Below are positions 1 through 7,579 of a DNA stretch of 64,000 nt, piece by piece. This DNA is from Janthinobacterium sp. SUN073. Lineage in GTDB: Bacteria; Pseudomonadota; Gammaproteobacteria; Burkholderiales; Burkholderiaceae_D. Every line of letters starts with the position of its first letter. Positions within the stretch are counted from its first letter, which is position 1. A program made the position numbers and the translations under genes. Location: positions 111,263 to 175,262 of the forward strand of contig NZ_JAPUBT010000014.1 in assembly GCF_030397665.1 (NCBI RefSeq), written 5' to 3'. The notes beneath the pieces are model-generated. The model searched no databases and was not told the DNA's origin. It worked only from the letters and a program-made list of their open reading frames with translations.

Positions 1-2012
1 CCGGGCAGGGTGTGGCCAGGGTCCGATTCGGCCAGGTTTTTCTGGCGGATCAGATATAGCGCGGCGGCCGTGTTCAGGCGGCCATCGAACCAGCCGCTCT
101 TGATGCCCGCTTCAAAAGTCTTGCCCTCGCGCGGTGCCAGCAGCTTGCCGTAGCGGTCTTGCGAGGCTTGCGGCTGGTAGATGGTGGAGTAGCTGGCGTA
201 GGCGCTGTGCGTGGCGTCGATGTCATACACCAGGCCGCCGTACGGCGTGAAGACGCTGCTGTCCGATGCCGGGGATGCGCTATAAAATGGCACGGTGGGT
301 GCGTCCGAGATGTAATTCTCGCTGTAGCGCAGCACCTTGGCGCCGGCGATCAGTTTCAGGCGCTCGGACAGCGTAAAGCGGCTGGCCGCGTAGGCGCTGG
401 CCTGGCGGCGCGTGCTGTCGTAGGTGACGAAGGTATCGCCAAACACGGGCGTTGCCGTGCGATTCCAGCGGTACAGGTTGACGGGCTGGCCCTGGATGTT
501 CTTGTCGAAGCGGCCATCCGTCGTGCTTTGAAATTCGTTGTAGTCCATGCCCAGCATCAGTTCGTGCTGGCGGCCGAATGCGCTGAAAGGTCCGCGCACG
601 TTGACGTCCACGCTGTTGACCTGGAGCTGGTAATCGCGGTAGTCGGCGCTCATGCGCAGGCCATCGCCCGTGGCCTGGTCGGGAAAGGCGCTACTCACGT
701 TCATGAACACGGAACGCTCTTCCTGCGAAGACTGCACGCGGTTGGCCGAGATTTTCAGTTTCCAGTCGTTTGCCAGCGCGTGTTCCAGGGTGACGAAGAG
801 GTCGGTCGAATTGCTGCCGAAGCGGTTCGACGTGGCCGCCGGGCTGAAGGAGCGTGGCAGCTTCGTCATCACGCCATTGCTGTAGAACAGGGGAAAGCCC
901 AGGTAGGACAGCGAGCCCTTCGAGCGCTTGCGCTGGTGCGTGACGCCGGCTGTCAGCTTCGTGTCGCTGGACAGGTCGGCCTCGACCACGCCATACACGA
1001 TTTTTTTATCGTGGCTGTAGTTGTCGATGATGCTGTCGCCTTCTTCGTACAGCGCCACCAGGCGGCCGCGCACGGTGCCTGCCTCGTTCAGCGGACCCGC
1101 GATGTCGGCCATGGCGCGCCGTTCGTTGCGGGAAGCCAGTTCGCCCTCGACGGACGCCTGGAACTGCGCCGTCGGCTTCTTGCGTACCATGTTGATGGCA
1201 CCCGAGGCATCGCCCGCACCCGTCATCAGGCCCGAGGCGCCGCGCAGCACTTCGATGCGGTCGTACAGCGCCATGTCGGCCAGGCTTTGTGATGGTATCG
1301 CATTGAGGCCCAGGTTTTCCGAATGCGTGCTGACGCCATCGAGCTGGTAGTTGGTAATCGCATAGCCGCGCGAAGTGAAGCCGGAGCGCTCGCTGCCCAG
1401 CGAGAACAGGGTGATGCCCGGCGTTTGCGCCATCACTTGCGCGATGGTGTTCAAGCCCTGGTCCTGCATGCGCTGCTGCGTGATGACGCTGACCGATTGC
1501 GGCGTTTCCCTGATCGACAGGCCCAGCGGCGTGGCCGTGGAAACCGGCAGGGCGGAGACATATGCGCCCGTGCCTTCGGTGGCATCCTGCTGCGCTTTGA
1601 CCGACACTTCCGGCATCATCGACAGCGCCTCGCCGCCCGCTACGGCATCGGCCTGGCGCAGCACGTAGCTGCCATTGGCGCTGCGCTCGGCCTTCAGGCC
1701 CGTGCCGCGCAGCACGCCGTTCAGGGCCGCCAGCACCTCGTGGCGGCCCGTGAGGCCTGCGGAGGTCTTGCCGCGCGTCTGTTCCGGCGTGAAGCTGAGG
1801 ATGACCCTGGACTGGCTGGCGACCTGGCGCAGCGCCGCCGCCAGGTCGCCGGCCGGCACCTGGAAGTCGAGATTGGCCGCGGCGGCAGCCGCGCTTTCCT
1901 GCGCCAGGGCTGGCGCCTGGGCGTTCAGCAGCAGGGCCGAACCGATAAAGACGAGTTCAATGGCATACGCCATGCGCTTGATGCGCGGCGTGGAATGAAT
2001 GGCAGGAGACAT
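1..2012 (-). CDS. TonB-dependent ferric-siderophore receptor with STN signalling domain (3' end outside window)
   Basis: Outer-membrane receptor that imports a ferric chelate using TonB energy. The frame read from ATG at 2012 stays open to the left edge, about 670 codons, so the C-terminal barrel end is missing. A signal peptide ends near ALAQES (about residue 40). It is followed by an STN/secretin-like domain (LDFQVPAGDLAAALRQVASQ), the periplasmic domain that passes the signal to a FecR protein. A plug domain follows (ETPQSVSVITQQRMQDQGL, IEVLRGASGLMTGAGDASGAI), typical of the FhuE/FpvA siderophore class. The start is preceded by AAGG. The FecR and FecI genes lie just upstream on the same strand, so this is the inducing receptor of a cell-surface signalling system. 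The substrate cannot be read from sequence. Confidence 0.93.
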   Translation of the reverse strand, partial: MSPAIHSTPRIKRMAYAIELVFIGSALLLNAQAPALAQESAAAAAANLDFQVPAGDLAAALRQVASQSRVILSFTPEQTRGKTSAGLTGRHEVLAALNGVLRGTGLKAERSANGSYVLRQADAVAGGEALSMMPEVSVKAQQDATEGTGAYVSALPVSTATPLGLSIRETPQSVSVITQQRMQDQGLNTIAQVMAQTPGITLFSLGSERSGFTSRGYAITNYQLDGVSTHSENLGLNAIPSQSLADMALYDRIEVLRGASGLMTGAGDASGAINMVRKKPTAQFQASVEGELASRNERRAMADIAGPLNEAGTVRGRLVALYEEGDSIIDNYSHDKKIVYGVVEADLSSDTKLTAGVTHQRKRSKGSLSYLGFPLFYSNGVMTKLPRSFSPAATSNRFGSNSTDLFVTLEHALANDWKLKISANRVQSSQEERSVFMNVSSAFPDQATGDGLRMSADYRDYQLQVNSVDVNVRGPFSAFGRQHELMLGMDYNEFQSTTDGRFDKNIQGQPVNLYRWNRTATPVFGDTFVTYDSTRRQASAYAASRFTLSERLKLIAGAKVLRYSENYISDAPTVPFYSASPASDSSVFTPYGGLVYDIDATHSAYASYSTIYQPQASQDRYGKLLAPREGKTFEAGIKSGWFDGRLNTAAALYLIRQKNLAESDPGHTLP

Positions 2013-2114
2013 GGTTACCTTGTGGTGTAGTCGTCAAAAAGAACGTTGCCTACACAGGTCACGCGAAAAGCGAAAGCGGGTACTTTTTTTTTGCGCTGGC
2101 GTCAAAATAAATGC

Positions 2115-3119
2115 TTAGCGCTGCCGGCGCGCTTCCACCTGCACCCAGTAGCGCGTGCGCAGGCGGATATCGACGGGCAGGGAGTCGGGCAGCGACAGCA
2201 GCACGGCGTCCAGGTCGGCCAGCGGGAAGACGCCGGAGATGCGCAGCTTGGCGACGGCGTCGTCGCAGCCCAGCAAGCCGTGGCGGTAGCGGCTCAATTC
2301 ATGCAGGAAGTCGCGCAGTGGCATGGCGTCGGCCAGCAGCAAGCCCTGGCGCCAGGCCCAGATGTCGGGCGAGACGGCGTGCGCGGGCAAGACCTGTCGC
2401 GCCGTCATGCCGCCGCCCTGGCCCGCATGGATCACGCGGTTGCCGTCGCCATGGCGCGGCATCAGCCGCACGGCGCCTTCCTCGACTGCGACCAGGGTAT
2501 TGCCGTCCGCCTGGCGCACCGAGTAGCGCGTGCCCAGCGCCTGCGCCTGGCCATGCGCGGTTTCGACCAGGAAGGGGCGGTAGGGCACGCCCGTTTCGCG
2601 GGCGGTGGCGATGAACACTTCGCCCCGCACCAGTTGCAGCAGCCGTTGCGTGCCGCTGAAGCGGATGTTCACGGCGCTGCCGCTGTTCAGGTGCAAACGG
2701 CTGCCGTCGGGCAGGGTCAGCTCGCGGCGCTCGCCCACGCCTGTGGCCATGTCGGCCAGCGCGGCGCGTGCCATGTCGGGCGCGTAGGGCGAGCGCGCGC
2801 CGAACCAGCCCGTGAGGCCGATGGTCGAGACCCACGCCAGCAGTTGCAGGCTGTTGCGGCGCGAGATGGGCGAGGCAGGACGCCGTGCCAGCGCCGTGCG
2901 GCACGCTTGTGCATCGAGTTCGCGCAAGCCGCCGCTGGCGCTTTCAATGTGTTTCCACGCCCGTTCATGGTCGGGGTGCGCCTGGCGCCACTCTTGCCAG
3001 GCCGTCTTTTCCGCCGGCGTGGTGACGCCACTCATCAGGGTGGTCAGCCATTCGGCCGCCTGCATGGCGATGGCCAGGTCGATGGGCTGGCCCAGTGCAT
3101 GGACGGTGGTGGTGCGCAT
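2115..3119 (-). CDS. fecR: FecR-family anti-sigma/signal transducer
   Basis: Inner-membrane regulator that relays receptor occupancy to its partner ECF sigma factor. The protein is 334 aa. The N-terminal cytoplasmic part has the DUF4880-type pattern around WRQAHPDHERAWKHIE. A single hydrophobic segment lies near LLAWVSTIGLTGWFG. The periplasmic FecR domain carries LPDGSRLHLNSGSAVNIRF and GTRYSVRQADG. I chose ATG at 3119, one base after the sigma-factor stop codon, which implies translational coupling. An upstream in-frame start at 3149 would lie inside the sigma gene and adds residues unlike the family. The receptor gene follows after about 100 bases. Confidence 0.93.
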   Translation of the reverse strand: MRTTTVHALGQPIDLAIAMQAAEWLTTLMSGVTTPAEKTAWQEWRQAHPDHERAWKHIESASGGLRELDAQACRTALARRPASPISRRNSLQLLAWVSTIGLTGWFGARSPYAPDMARAALADMATGVGERRELTLPDGSRLHLNSGSAVNIRFSGTQRLLQLVRGEVFIATARETGVPYRPFLVETAHGQAQALGTRYSVRQADGNTLVAVEEGAVRLMPRHGDGNRVIHAGQGGGMTARQVLPAHAVSPDIWAWRQGLLLADAMPLRDFLHELSRYRHGLLGCDDAVAKLRISGVFPLADLDAVLLSLPDSLPVDIRLRTRYWVQVEARRQR

Positions 3120-3120
3120 G

Positions 3121-3639
3121 TCAGGGTGCGGCAAAATCGGGCACGGCAAAAAAGCACAGCAGATTGGCTTTGCTCAGGTATTTTTTGACGGAATGCGTGC
3201 TGGTGCCCAGTTCGGCGGCGATCTCGGCGTAGCTCATGCCGTCCAGGTGGGCCAGCAGGAAGGCGGCCCTGGCCTTGGCGGAGAGCTGGTCCAGCGCGCG
3301 GTCGATCCGTTGCAGCGATTCGAGCAGGATGGACATCGCTTCCGGCGAGGGTGCGCAGGCTTGCGGCTGATGCCGCAGGGCGTCGAGGTAGGCCCGTTCC
3401 AGTTCTTCGCGCCGGCAGTGATTGGCCAGCAGGCGCTTGGCGATGGTGGCCAGGAAGGGGCGCGGCTGCACGATCCCGGCACTGCTGCGTGCAAGGAAAA
3501 TCTTGAGGAAGGTATCTTGCGCCAGGTCGCCCGCCAGCCCCGCGTCGTGCAGGCGACGCTTCGGCCAGTGCAGCAACCAGGAGTGGTGCTCGGCATACAG
3601 GGCCTGGAAATCGGACGGCGGGGAAGGGGCGGACAGCAT
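3121..3639 (-). CDS. fecI: ECF RNA polymerase sigma factor, FecI family
   Basis: Directs RNA polymerase to the iron-uptake receptor promoter when released or activated by FecR. It is 172 aa. Region 2 is visible as FQALYAEHHSWLLHW...AGDLAQDTFLKIF, and region 4 as LSAKARAAFLLAHLDGMSYAEIAAELGTSTHSVKKYL with a helix-turn-helix. ATG at 3639 is preferred over the GTG two codons upstream. A perfect Fur-like palindrome sits 19-35 bases ahead of the start, so expression should rise under iron limitation. The gene is first in the order fecI-fecR-receptor. Confidence 0.94.
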   Translation of the reverse strand: MLSAPSPPSDFQALYAEHHSWLLHWPKRRLHDAGLAGDLAQDTFLKIFLARSSAGIVQPRPFLATIAKRLLANHCRREELERAYLDALRHQPQACAPSPEAMSILLESLQRIDRALDQLSAKARAAFLLAHLDGMSYAEIAAELGTSTHSVKKYLSKANLLCFFAVPDFAAP

Positions 3640-3657
3640 GCACACAGCTTAATCTAA

Positions 3658-3674
3658 ATGAGAATTGTTCTCAT
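3658..3674 (-). promoter_or_regulatory. Fur box upstream of fecI
   Basis: The sequence atgagaattgttctcat is a perfect inverted repeat (ATGAGAA-TTG-TTCTCAT). It matches the AT-rich, GAGAAT-type Fur operators seen ahead of proteobacterial iron-uptake genes. It lies 19-35 bases upstream of the fecI start. The Fur assignment is inferred from the motif and the gene downstream. Confidence 0.85.
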
Positions 3675-3853
3675 AATAGCGCAGCGGCGCACGCCAGGCA
3701 ATCAGGGAAAACGCGGCGTTGTTGAAATGCGACTGCGCCCCCGGGCCGCGTGCGGCAACGGATTTGCGCTTGCGCACGGCAGATGTAAAAGTTTCCTTGA
3801 CGCAAGCTTTCATGTGAGAAAATGCGGCTTGTCGATGTGGTGCGGAGCGCAAA

Positions 3854-4522
3854 ATGATGTGGATGGTTGGCGGTGTCCTGGTTCTTTTGGTCGCCAGATT
3901 TTTATGGTTGGCCTTTTTCCATCGGGTCAACGCGATGTCGCGCCAGGCTGAACTGATGAACTGGCTCGACATCGGCCGGGTGTCGAATGCTGATGGCGGC
4001 AAGGATATTTTGTTGGCGAGAGATGAGCGCGGCGCCCGGATCGACTGGCGCACGGGCGAGGTCTGGTTGATGAATCCCAAGGTGGAGGAGCCGTTTGCCG
4101 ATTTTCTCGCCGTCGAACGCTGGCTTACCCTGCGCGACATGCCGAAGGCGGACAGGCCTGCGCCGGCCGCCCCAGCGGAACCGGAGCCGGAGCCGGCGCC
4201 TGAGCCTGAGCCAGGCCCCGTGCGTGATACCTTGCCGGCCTTTCAGCAAAAGGTCGATGCTTGCCTGGCCAAGGCGGAAGGCGGCCAGGAATTGCTGGAA
4301 ACCAAGCAGGCTTTCGAGGCGGGCAGCGAGCCTTACCTCGAGGCGTCGACGGAATTGAGCAAGACGGCGCTGGAGCTCGAAGTGTCGCCGGCGATGGTGG
4401 CCACGTTTCATATCAGCGCCTTTGCCGCCCTGGCCGAAACGGCGGGTGCCGACAAGCTGGAACGGGTGGCGGCCAGCCTGCACGCGGCGGCCAGGCAGAT
4501 CCGGGCCAGCGTCACCGCGTAA
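3854..4522 (+). CDS. Membrane-anchored hypothetical protein with Pro/Glu linker
   Basis: A 222-aa protein of unknown function. It has an N-terminal hydrophobic segment (residues 3-22, WMVGGVLVLLVARFLWLAFF) that probably anchors it in the inner membrane. A small domain of about residues 28-95 follows, then a low-complexity Pro-Ala-Glu linker with repeated E-P units (about 102-122), and an alpha-helical C-terminal domain rich in Ala, Glu and Leu. The start could be either of two adjacent ATG codons at 3854 and 3857. It stands alone between fecI (divergent) and a tRNA gene (convergent). I do not recognise a named family. Confidence 0.75.
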   Translation: MMWMVGGVLVLLVARFLWLAFFHRVNAMSRQAELMNWLDIGRVSNADGGKDILLARDERGARIDWRTGEVWLMNPKVEEPFADFLAVERWLTLRDMPKADRPAPAAPAEPEPEPAPEPEPGPVRDTLPAFQQKVDACLAKAEGGQELLETKQAFEAGSEPYLEASTELSKTALELEVSPAMVATFHISAFAALAETAGADKLERVAASLHAAARQIRASVTA

Positions 4523-4560
4523 AAGTATTGACAGTACGGACCCGGCCTGGAATGAAAAAA

Positions 4561-4593
4561 CCGCTGAATCCCTTGCAGGAGTCAGCGGTTTTT
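4561..4593. terminator. Bidirectional intrinsic terminator for tRNA-fMet copy 1 and the 3854-4522 gene
   Basis: CCGCTGA (4561-4567) pairs with TCAGCGG (4582-4588). A run of A lies on its left (4555-4560) and a run of T on its right (4589-4593). It therefore works as an intrinsic terminator in both directions, ending the plus-strand gene and the minus-strand tRNA. Confidence 0.85.
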
Positions 4594-4599
4594 ATGTAT

Positions 4600-4676
4600 T
4601 GGTTGCGGGGACAGGATTTGAACCTGTGACCTTCGGGTTATGAGCCCGACGAGCTGCCAGACTGCTCCACCCCGCA
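4600..4676 (-). tRNA. Initiator tRNA-fMet (CAT), copy 1
   Basis: A 77-nt cloverleaf with encoded CCA and anticodon CAT. Initiator hallmarks are visible: three consecutive G-C pairs at the base of the anticodon stem (CGGG-CTCATAA-CCCG) and the A11:U24 pair in the D stem. The 5' base is U, giving a U1:A72 Watson-Crick pair, whereas E. coli initiator tRNA has a C1xA72 mismatch. It has its own promoter and a terminator. A second identical copy lies 1,620 bases away. Confidence 0.96.
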
Positions 4677-4681
4677 GGCGA

Positions 4682-4710
4682 ATTATAGCGGGGTTTGCTG
4701 CAATGCGCAA
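4682..4710 (-). promoter_or_regulatory. Sigma-70 promoter of tRNA-fMet copy 1
   Basis: On the minus strand, TTGCGC (4710-4705) and TATAAT (4687-4682) are separated by exactly 17 bases, just ahead of the tRNA 5' end. The arrangement is conserved at copy 2. The perfect -10 box fits a strongly expressed stable-RNA gene. Confidence 0.88.
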
Positions 4711-4804
4711 TGACCAGGGGCATTGCGCAGGAAAGGAGGGGGGCAAGGCGGGGGCAAGGCAGCGGCACGGCCGCGCCATTGCGGCGCAGGCAGCATCGTG
4801 TGAT

Positions 4805-5656
4805 TCATGCCGCCGTCGAGCGGATGGCGGCGGCCAGGCGGCGCAGCGAGTCCCGCGTCTGTGGATCGGAGGCATTGGAATACAGCAGCACGTCCAGCGT
4901 GGGCAGGGCCGGTAGTCCGAACTTTGGCCCCGCATCCATCGTTCCCGCGGGTGCCACCCGGCACCCCAGCGCCGCAATGGCGAAACCTGCCGCAATGGCG
5001 GCGCCGATGGTGGCGATGCCGCCGCCGACGAAAACCTCGGTCCACGCGATGCCGTGCTCTTTGAGCGCGGCGAGTGCAATGCTTCTTACCCGGCAAGACT
5101 CGGATTGCGCCGCGAGACGCAGGGGCTCGTCCGGGTGGTATGCGAAGCCGGGGGCGGCCATCCAGCCAAAGCGTTCTTCGAGTATCACGTCGCCACCTTT
5201 GCGCAGATGGTCATGCCCCAGCACGATGGCGGCATCGAGCGTGCCGCGATCAAAGCAGGCGAGCACTTCGTGCGATGAGGCGATGCGTATTTCCAGCACC
5301 AGATCCGGCTCGGCGTCGTGCATCTGTTTCAGCAAGAGTGGCAGTTCCGCGCCGACGATGTGGTGGCTGATGCCGATCACCAGCCGCCGCTTGCTGATGC
5401 TGAAGGCGGCAAGGGCGCCTTGATGGGCAGCTACCAGCTTGCGCGCTGCGACCATGAACTGGTGTCCGTCCGCAGACAAGCCCACCAGGCGCGGCGTACG
5501 CTCCAGCAAATGCCGGCCGAGCATCTTTTCCAGTCGCTTGATCTTCAGGCTGATGGCCGACTGGGTGGTGTCGAGCGCCTCGGCCGCGCGCGTGAAGCTC
5601 TTCAGTTCCGCTGCAAGAACGAAGGCTTGCACGGCCTCGATATCGAGCGTCTTCAT
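4805..5656 (-). CDS. LysR-family transcriptional regulator
   Basis: A 283-aa LysR-type regulator. The N-terminal winged helix (IEAVQAFVLAAELKSFTRAAEALDTTQSAISLKIKRLEKMLG) is followed by a periplasmic-binding-protein-like effector domain starting near SKRRLVIGISHHIVGAEL. ATG at 5656 is preferred over a TTG two codons upstream. It is divergent from a tautomerase gene, and the shared 110-base gap contains a perfect palindrome. The classical expectation is that it regulates the neighbour and itself. The inducer is unknown. Confidence 0.93.
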   Translation of the reverse strand: MKTLDIEAVQAFVLAAELKSFTRAAEALDTTQSAISLKIKRLEKMLGRHLLERTPRLVGLSADGHQFMVAARKLVAAHQGALAAFSISKRRLVIGISHHIVGAELPLLLKQMHDAEPDLVLEIRIASSHEVLACFDRGTLDAAIVLGHDHLRKGGDVILEERFGWMAAPGFAYHPDEPLRLAAQSESCRVRSIALAALKEHGIAWTEVFVGGGIATIGAAIAAGFAIAALGCRVAPAGTMDAGPKFGLPALPTLDVLLYSNASDPQTRDSLRRLAAAIRSTAA

Positions 5657-5714
5657 GGGCAATCATTTAAAAAACGAATCATTGAAATATGGTGCCATGT
5701 GTTTTCATTATGGT

Positions 5715-5729
5715 CAATAGCGCCTATTG
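5715..5729. promoter_or_regulatory. Candidate LysR operator (CAATAG-CGC-CTATTG)
   Basis: A perfect inverted repeat with 6-base arms and a 3-base centre, in the gap between the divergent LysR and tautomerase genes. It has the T-N11-A geometry of LysR recognition sites. It lies about 40 bases ahead of the tautomerase start. Assignment is inferred from symmetry and context. Confidence 0.6.
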
Positions 5730-5766
5730 TCAGCTATCTCAATCAACCATCAGGAAGGAGTCACTC

Positions 5767-6159
5767 ATGCCGATGACACGCGTATCCCTGCGGCGGGGCA
5801 AGCCCGCCGCCTATCGCCAGGCCATACTCGATGGCCTGTATCTGGCCATGCGCGAAACGTTTGACGTGCCGGACGATGACCGCTTCATGACGATCAGCGA
5901 GCACGACGAAGGCGATTTCAGCTACGGCAAGTCGTATCTCGGCATCGCGCGCAGCGACGATCTCGTCATGATCCAGATCACGGTCAGCAAGACCCGGACG
6001 ATAGCGCAGAAAAAGGCGCTCTATGCCCGGATTGCCGAGCGCCTGTCCAGCACTCCCGGCCTGCGTCCCGAGGACATTTTTATCAGCCTCGTCGAGGTGG
6101 CGCCTGAAAACTGGTCGTTCGGCCATGGCATCGCCCACTACGCGCCGCGCGACGCATAA
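5767..6159 (+). CDS. Tautomerase-superfamily protein
   Basis: A 130-aa member of the 4-oxalocrotonate tautomerase/MIF-like superfamily. The start at 5767 is set by an AGGAAGGAG Shine-Dalgarno sequence just upstream and by the requirement for Pro after Met (MPMTRVSLRRG), because the N-terminal proline is the catalytic base in this family. The two beta-alpha-beta halves are visible, the second near DLVMIQITVSKTRTIAQKKALY and EDIFISLVEVAPENWSFGHG. Substrate unknown. It is divergent from a LysR regulator that probably controls it. Confidence 0.88.
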   Translation: MPMTRVSLRRGKPAAYRQAILDGLYLAMRETFDVPDDDRFMTISEHDEGDFSYGKSYLGIARSDDLVMIQITVSKTRTIAQKKALYARIAERLSSTPGLRPEDIFISLVEVAPENWSFGHGIAHYAPRDA

Positions 6160-6173
6160 GCGATGCAGACATG

Positions 6174-6212
6174 AAAAAGCCGCTGATCCCTTTGCAAGAA
6201 TCAGCGGCTTTC
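6174..6212 (-). terminator. Intrinsic terminator of tRNA-fMet copy 2
   Basis: GCCGCTGA (6179-6186) pairs with TCAGCGGC (6201-6208). On the minus strand the stem is followed by a U run (A run 6174-6178 on plus). The stem is a diverged relative of the copy 1 terminator. Confidence 0.8.
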
Positions 6213-6219
6213 ATGTATC

Positions 6220-6296
6220 TGGTTGCGGGGACAGGATTTGAACCTGTGACCTTCGGGTTATGAGCCCGACGAGCTGCCAGACTGCTCCACCCCGCA
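6220..6296 (-). tRNA. Initiator tRNA-fMet (CAT), copy 2
   Basis: Identical over all 77 nt to the copy at 4600-4676, including encoded CCA, the three G-C pairs of the anticodon stem, A11:U24 and the U1:A72 end pair. It has its own promoter and terminator. Confidence 0.96.
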
Positions 6297-6301
6297 GCCG
6301 A

Positions 6302-6330
6302 ATTATAGCGGGGTTTGCTGCAATGCGCAA
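6302..6330 (-). promoter_or_regulatory. Sigma-70 promoter of tRNA-fMet copy 2
   Basis: Minus-strand TTGCGC (6330-6325) and TATAAT (6307-6302) with a 17-base spacer, the same as copy 1. Confidence 0.88.
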
Positions 6331-6342
6331 TGGCTGACTGGA

Positions 6343-7521
6343 TTAGGCTGCCGCCAGGCGCCACAGCGACGTGACTTCCTGCGAGCGGGCCGCGTGCAGG
6401 CTGTCCGTCGCATCCTGCGCGCGCGGGTGCGTGGGTTTCACGTCCAGGCGGTCGATCACTTTCAAACCCGCCTGTTCTATCCATTCGAGCAATTGCGCGC
6501 GCGGGCGCAGGCCCAGGTGCTCGGCCAGGTCCGACAGGATCAGCCAGCCTTCGCCGTTTTCTTCCAGGTGATCGGTCAGCCCGGCAAGGAAGCCGCGCAG
6601 CATGCGGCTGTCCGGATCGTAGACGGCGTATTCGATCGGTGAGCTTGGGCGCGCGGGCAGCCATGGCGGATTGCACACGACCAGCGGCGCGCGTCCCGCA
6701 GGGAACAGGTCGGCCTGCACCACGTCAACCTTGTCGAGCAAGTCAAGGCGGGCCAGGTTTTCGCGCGCGCAGGACAGGGCACGCGGGTCCTGGTCGGTGG
6801 CGACGATGCGGTTGATGCCGCGCTGCGCCAGCACGGCGGCCAGCACGCCCGTGCCGGTGCCGATATCGAAGGCCAGCTTGGCGCGCGCGGGCAGCGGCGC
6901 GTCGGCCACCAGGCCCACGTATTCGCCGCGGATCGGCGCGAACACGCCGTAATGCGGGTGGATGCGCTGGCCCAGGGCCGGCAGTTCCACGCCCGTGCGG
7001 CGCCATTCGTGCGCGCCGATCAGGCCCAGCAGTTCGCGCAGCGAGGCGACGAACTGCTCTTCGCCACGGCCATACGCCTCATTGCACGCCAGTTTCACGT
7101 CCGGCGCGCGGCGCAGCGGGATCGTGTAGTCGGCGTCAAAAGGCAGCAACAGCATGGCCAGGGTGCGGGCGCGTTGCGACTGGGCCTGGCGGTGCAAATG
7201 GAAGGCTTCGGTGGCGGACGGTTCCGGTTTCGTCAGCTTGGCGGCCTTGGCTTTTTTGCTCGGTTTGTCGTTCTTGTGGTCGGCGCGCCGCGCCAGCGCC
7301 TGCAGCAGCTGGCGCGCGTTCTGGAAGTCGCCGCGCCACAGCATGGCCGTGCCTTCGCAGGCCAGGCGGTAAGCCTGGTCGGCCGTCGTGCGGTCATCGG
7401 CGATGACGACGCGCTTGGGTGGCGGCATGCCGCTTTCCGAGCGCCAGCGGGCCGAATGCTCGGCGCCGTTTTCGCTCCAGTGGATCTGCGGATGAACGGT
7501 AGGTGAAGAGGTGTCGGACAT
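6343..7521 (-). CDS. Class I SAM-dependent methyltransferase (MTS/HemK-like small domain)
   Basis: A 392-aa methyltransferase. The SAM-binding motif I is FDIGTGTGVLAAVLAQRG (about residue 219), and the motif IV NPPW (about residue 284) is typical of N-modifying enzymes of the HemK/RlmG/RsmC type. The N-terminal about 170 residues form a helical extension with a Lys-rich patch (KPSKKAKAAK) that may bind RNA. ATG at 7521 (MSDTSSPTV) is chosen because the longer open frame to 7707 would run into the neighbouring gene. The target (rRNA, tRNA or protein) cannot be told from sequence. Confidence 0.87.
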   Translation of the reverse strand: MSDTSSPTVHPQIHWSENGAEHSARWRSESGMPPPKRVVIADDRTTADQAYRLACEGTAMLWRGDFQNARQLLQALARRADHKNDKPSKKAKAAKLTKPEPSATEAFHLHRQAQSQRARTLAMLLLPFDADYTIPLRRAPDVKLACNEAYGRGEEQFVASLRELLGLIGAHEWRRTGVELPALGQRIHPHYGVFAPIRGEYVGLVADAPLPARAKLAFDIGTGTGVLAAVLAQRGINRIVATDQDPRALSCARENLARLDLLDKVDVVQADLFPAGRAPLVVCNPPWLPARPSSPIEYAVYDPDSRMLRGFLAGLTDHLEENGEGWLILSDLAEHLGLRPRAQLLEWIEQAGLKVIDRLDVKPTHPRAQDATDSLHAARSQEVTSLWRLAAA

Positions 7522-7579
7522 GGGTTTCAATCGATAGAAGGGGGCGCGCGGCATGGTCGCCTGCGCAGGCCGTCTTCCA

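Larger units (their letters stand above)
4600..4712 (-). repeat. Duplicated initiator-tRNA unit, copy 1
   Basis: These 113 bases, covering the tRNA gene plus its promoter, match 6220-6332 in the same orientation with only one mismatch (4678 versus 6298). The flanking terminator stems are related but diverged. This indicates an old tandem duplication whose tRNA-promoter core has stayed identical. Confidence 0.95.
6220..6332 (-). repeat. Duplicated initiator-tRNA unit, copy 2
   Basis: Direct repeat of 4600-4712 with one mismatch in 113 bases. Together the copies bracket the LysR/tautomerase pair. Confidence 0.95.
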
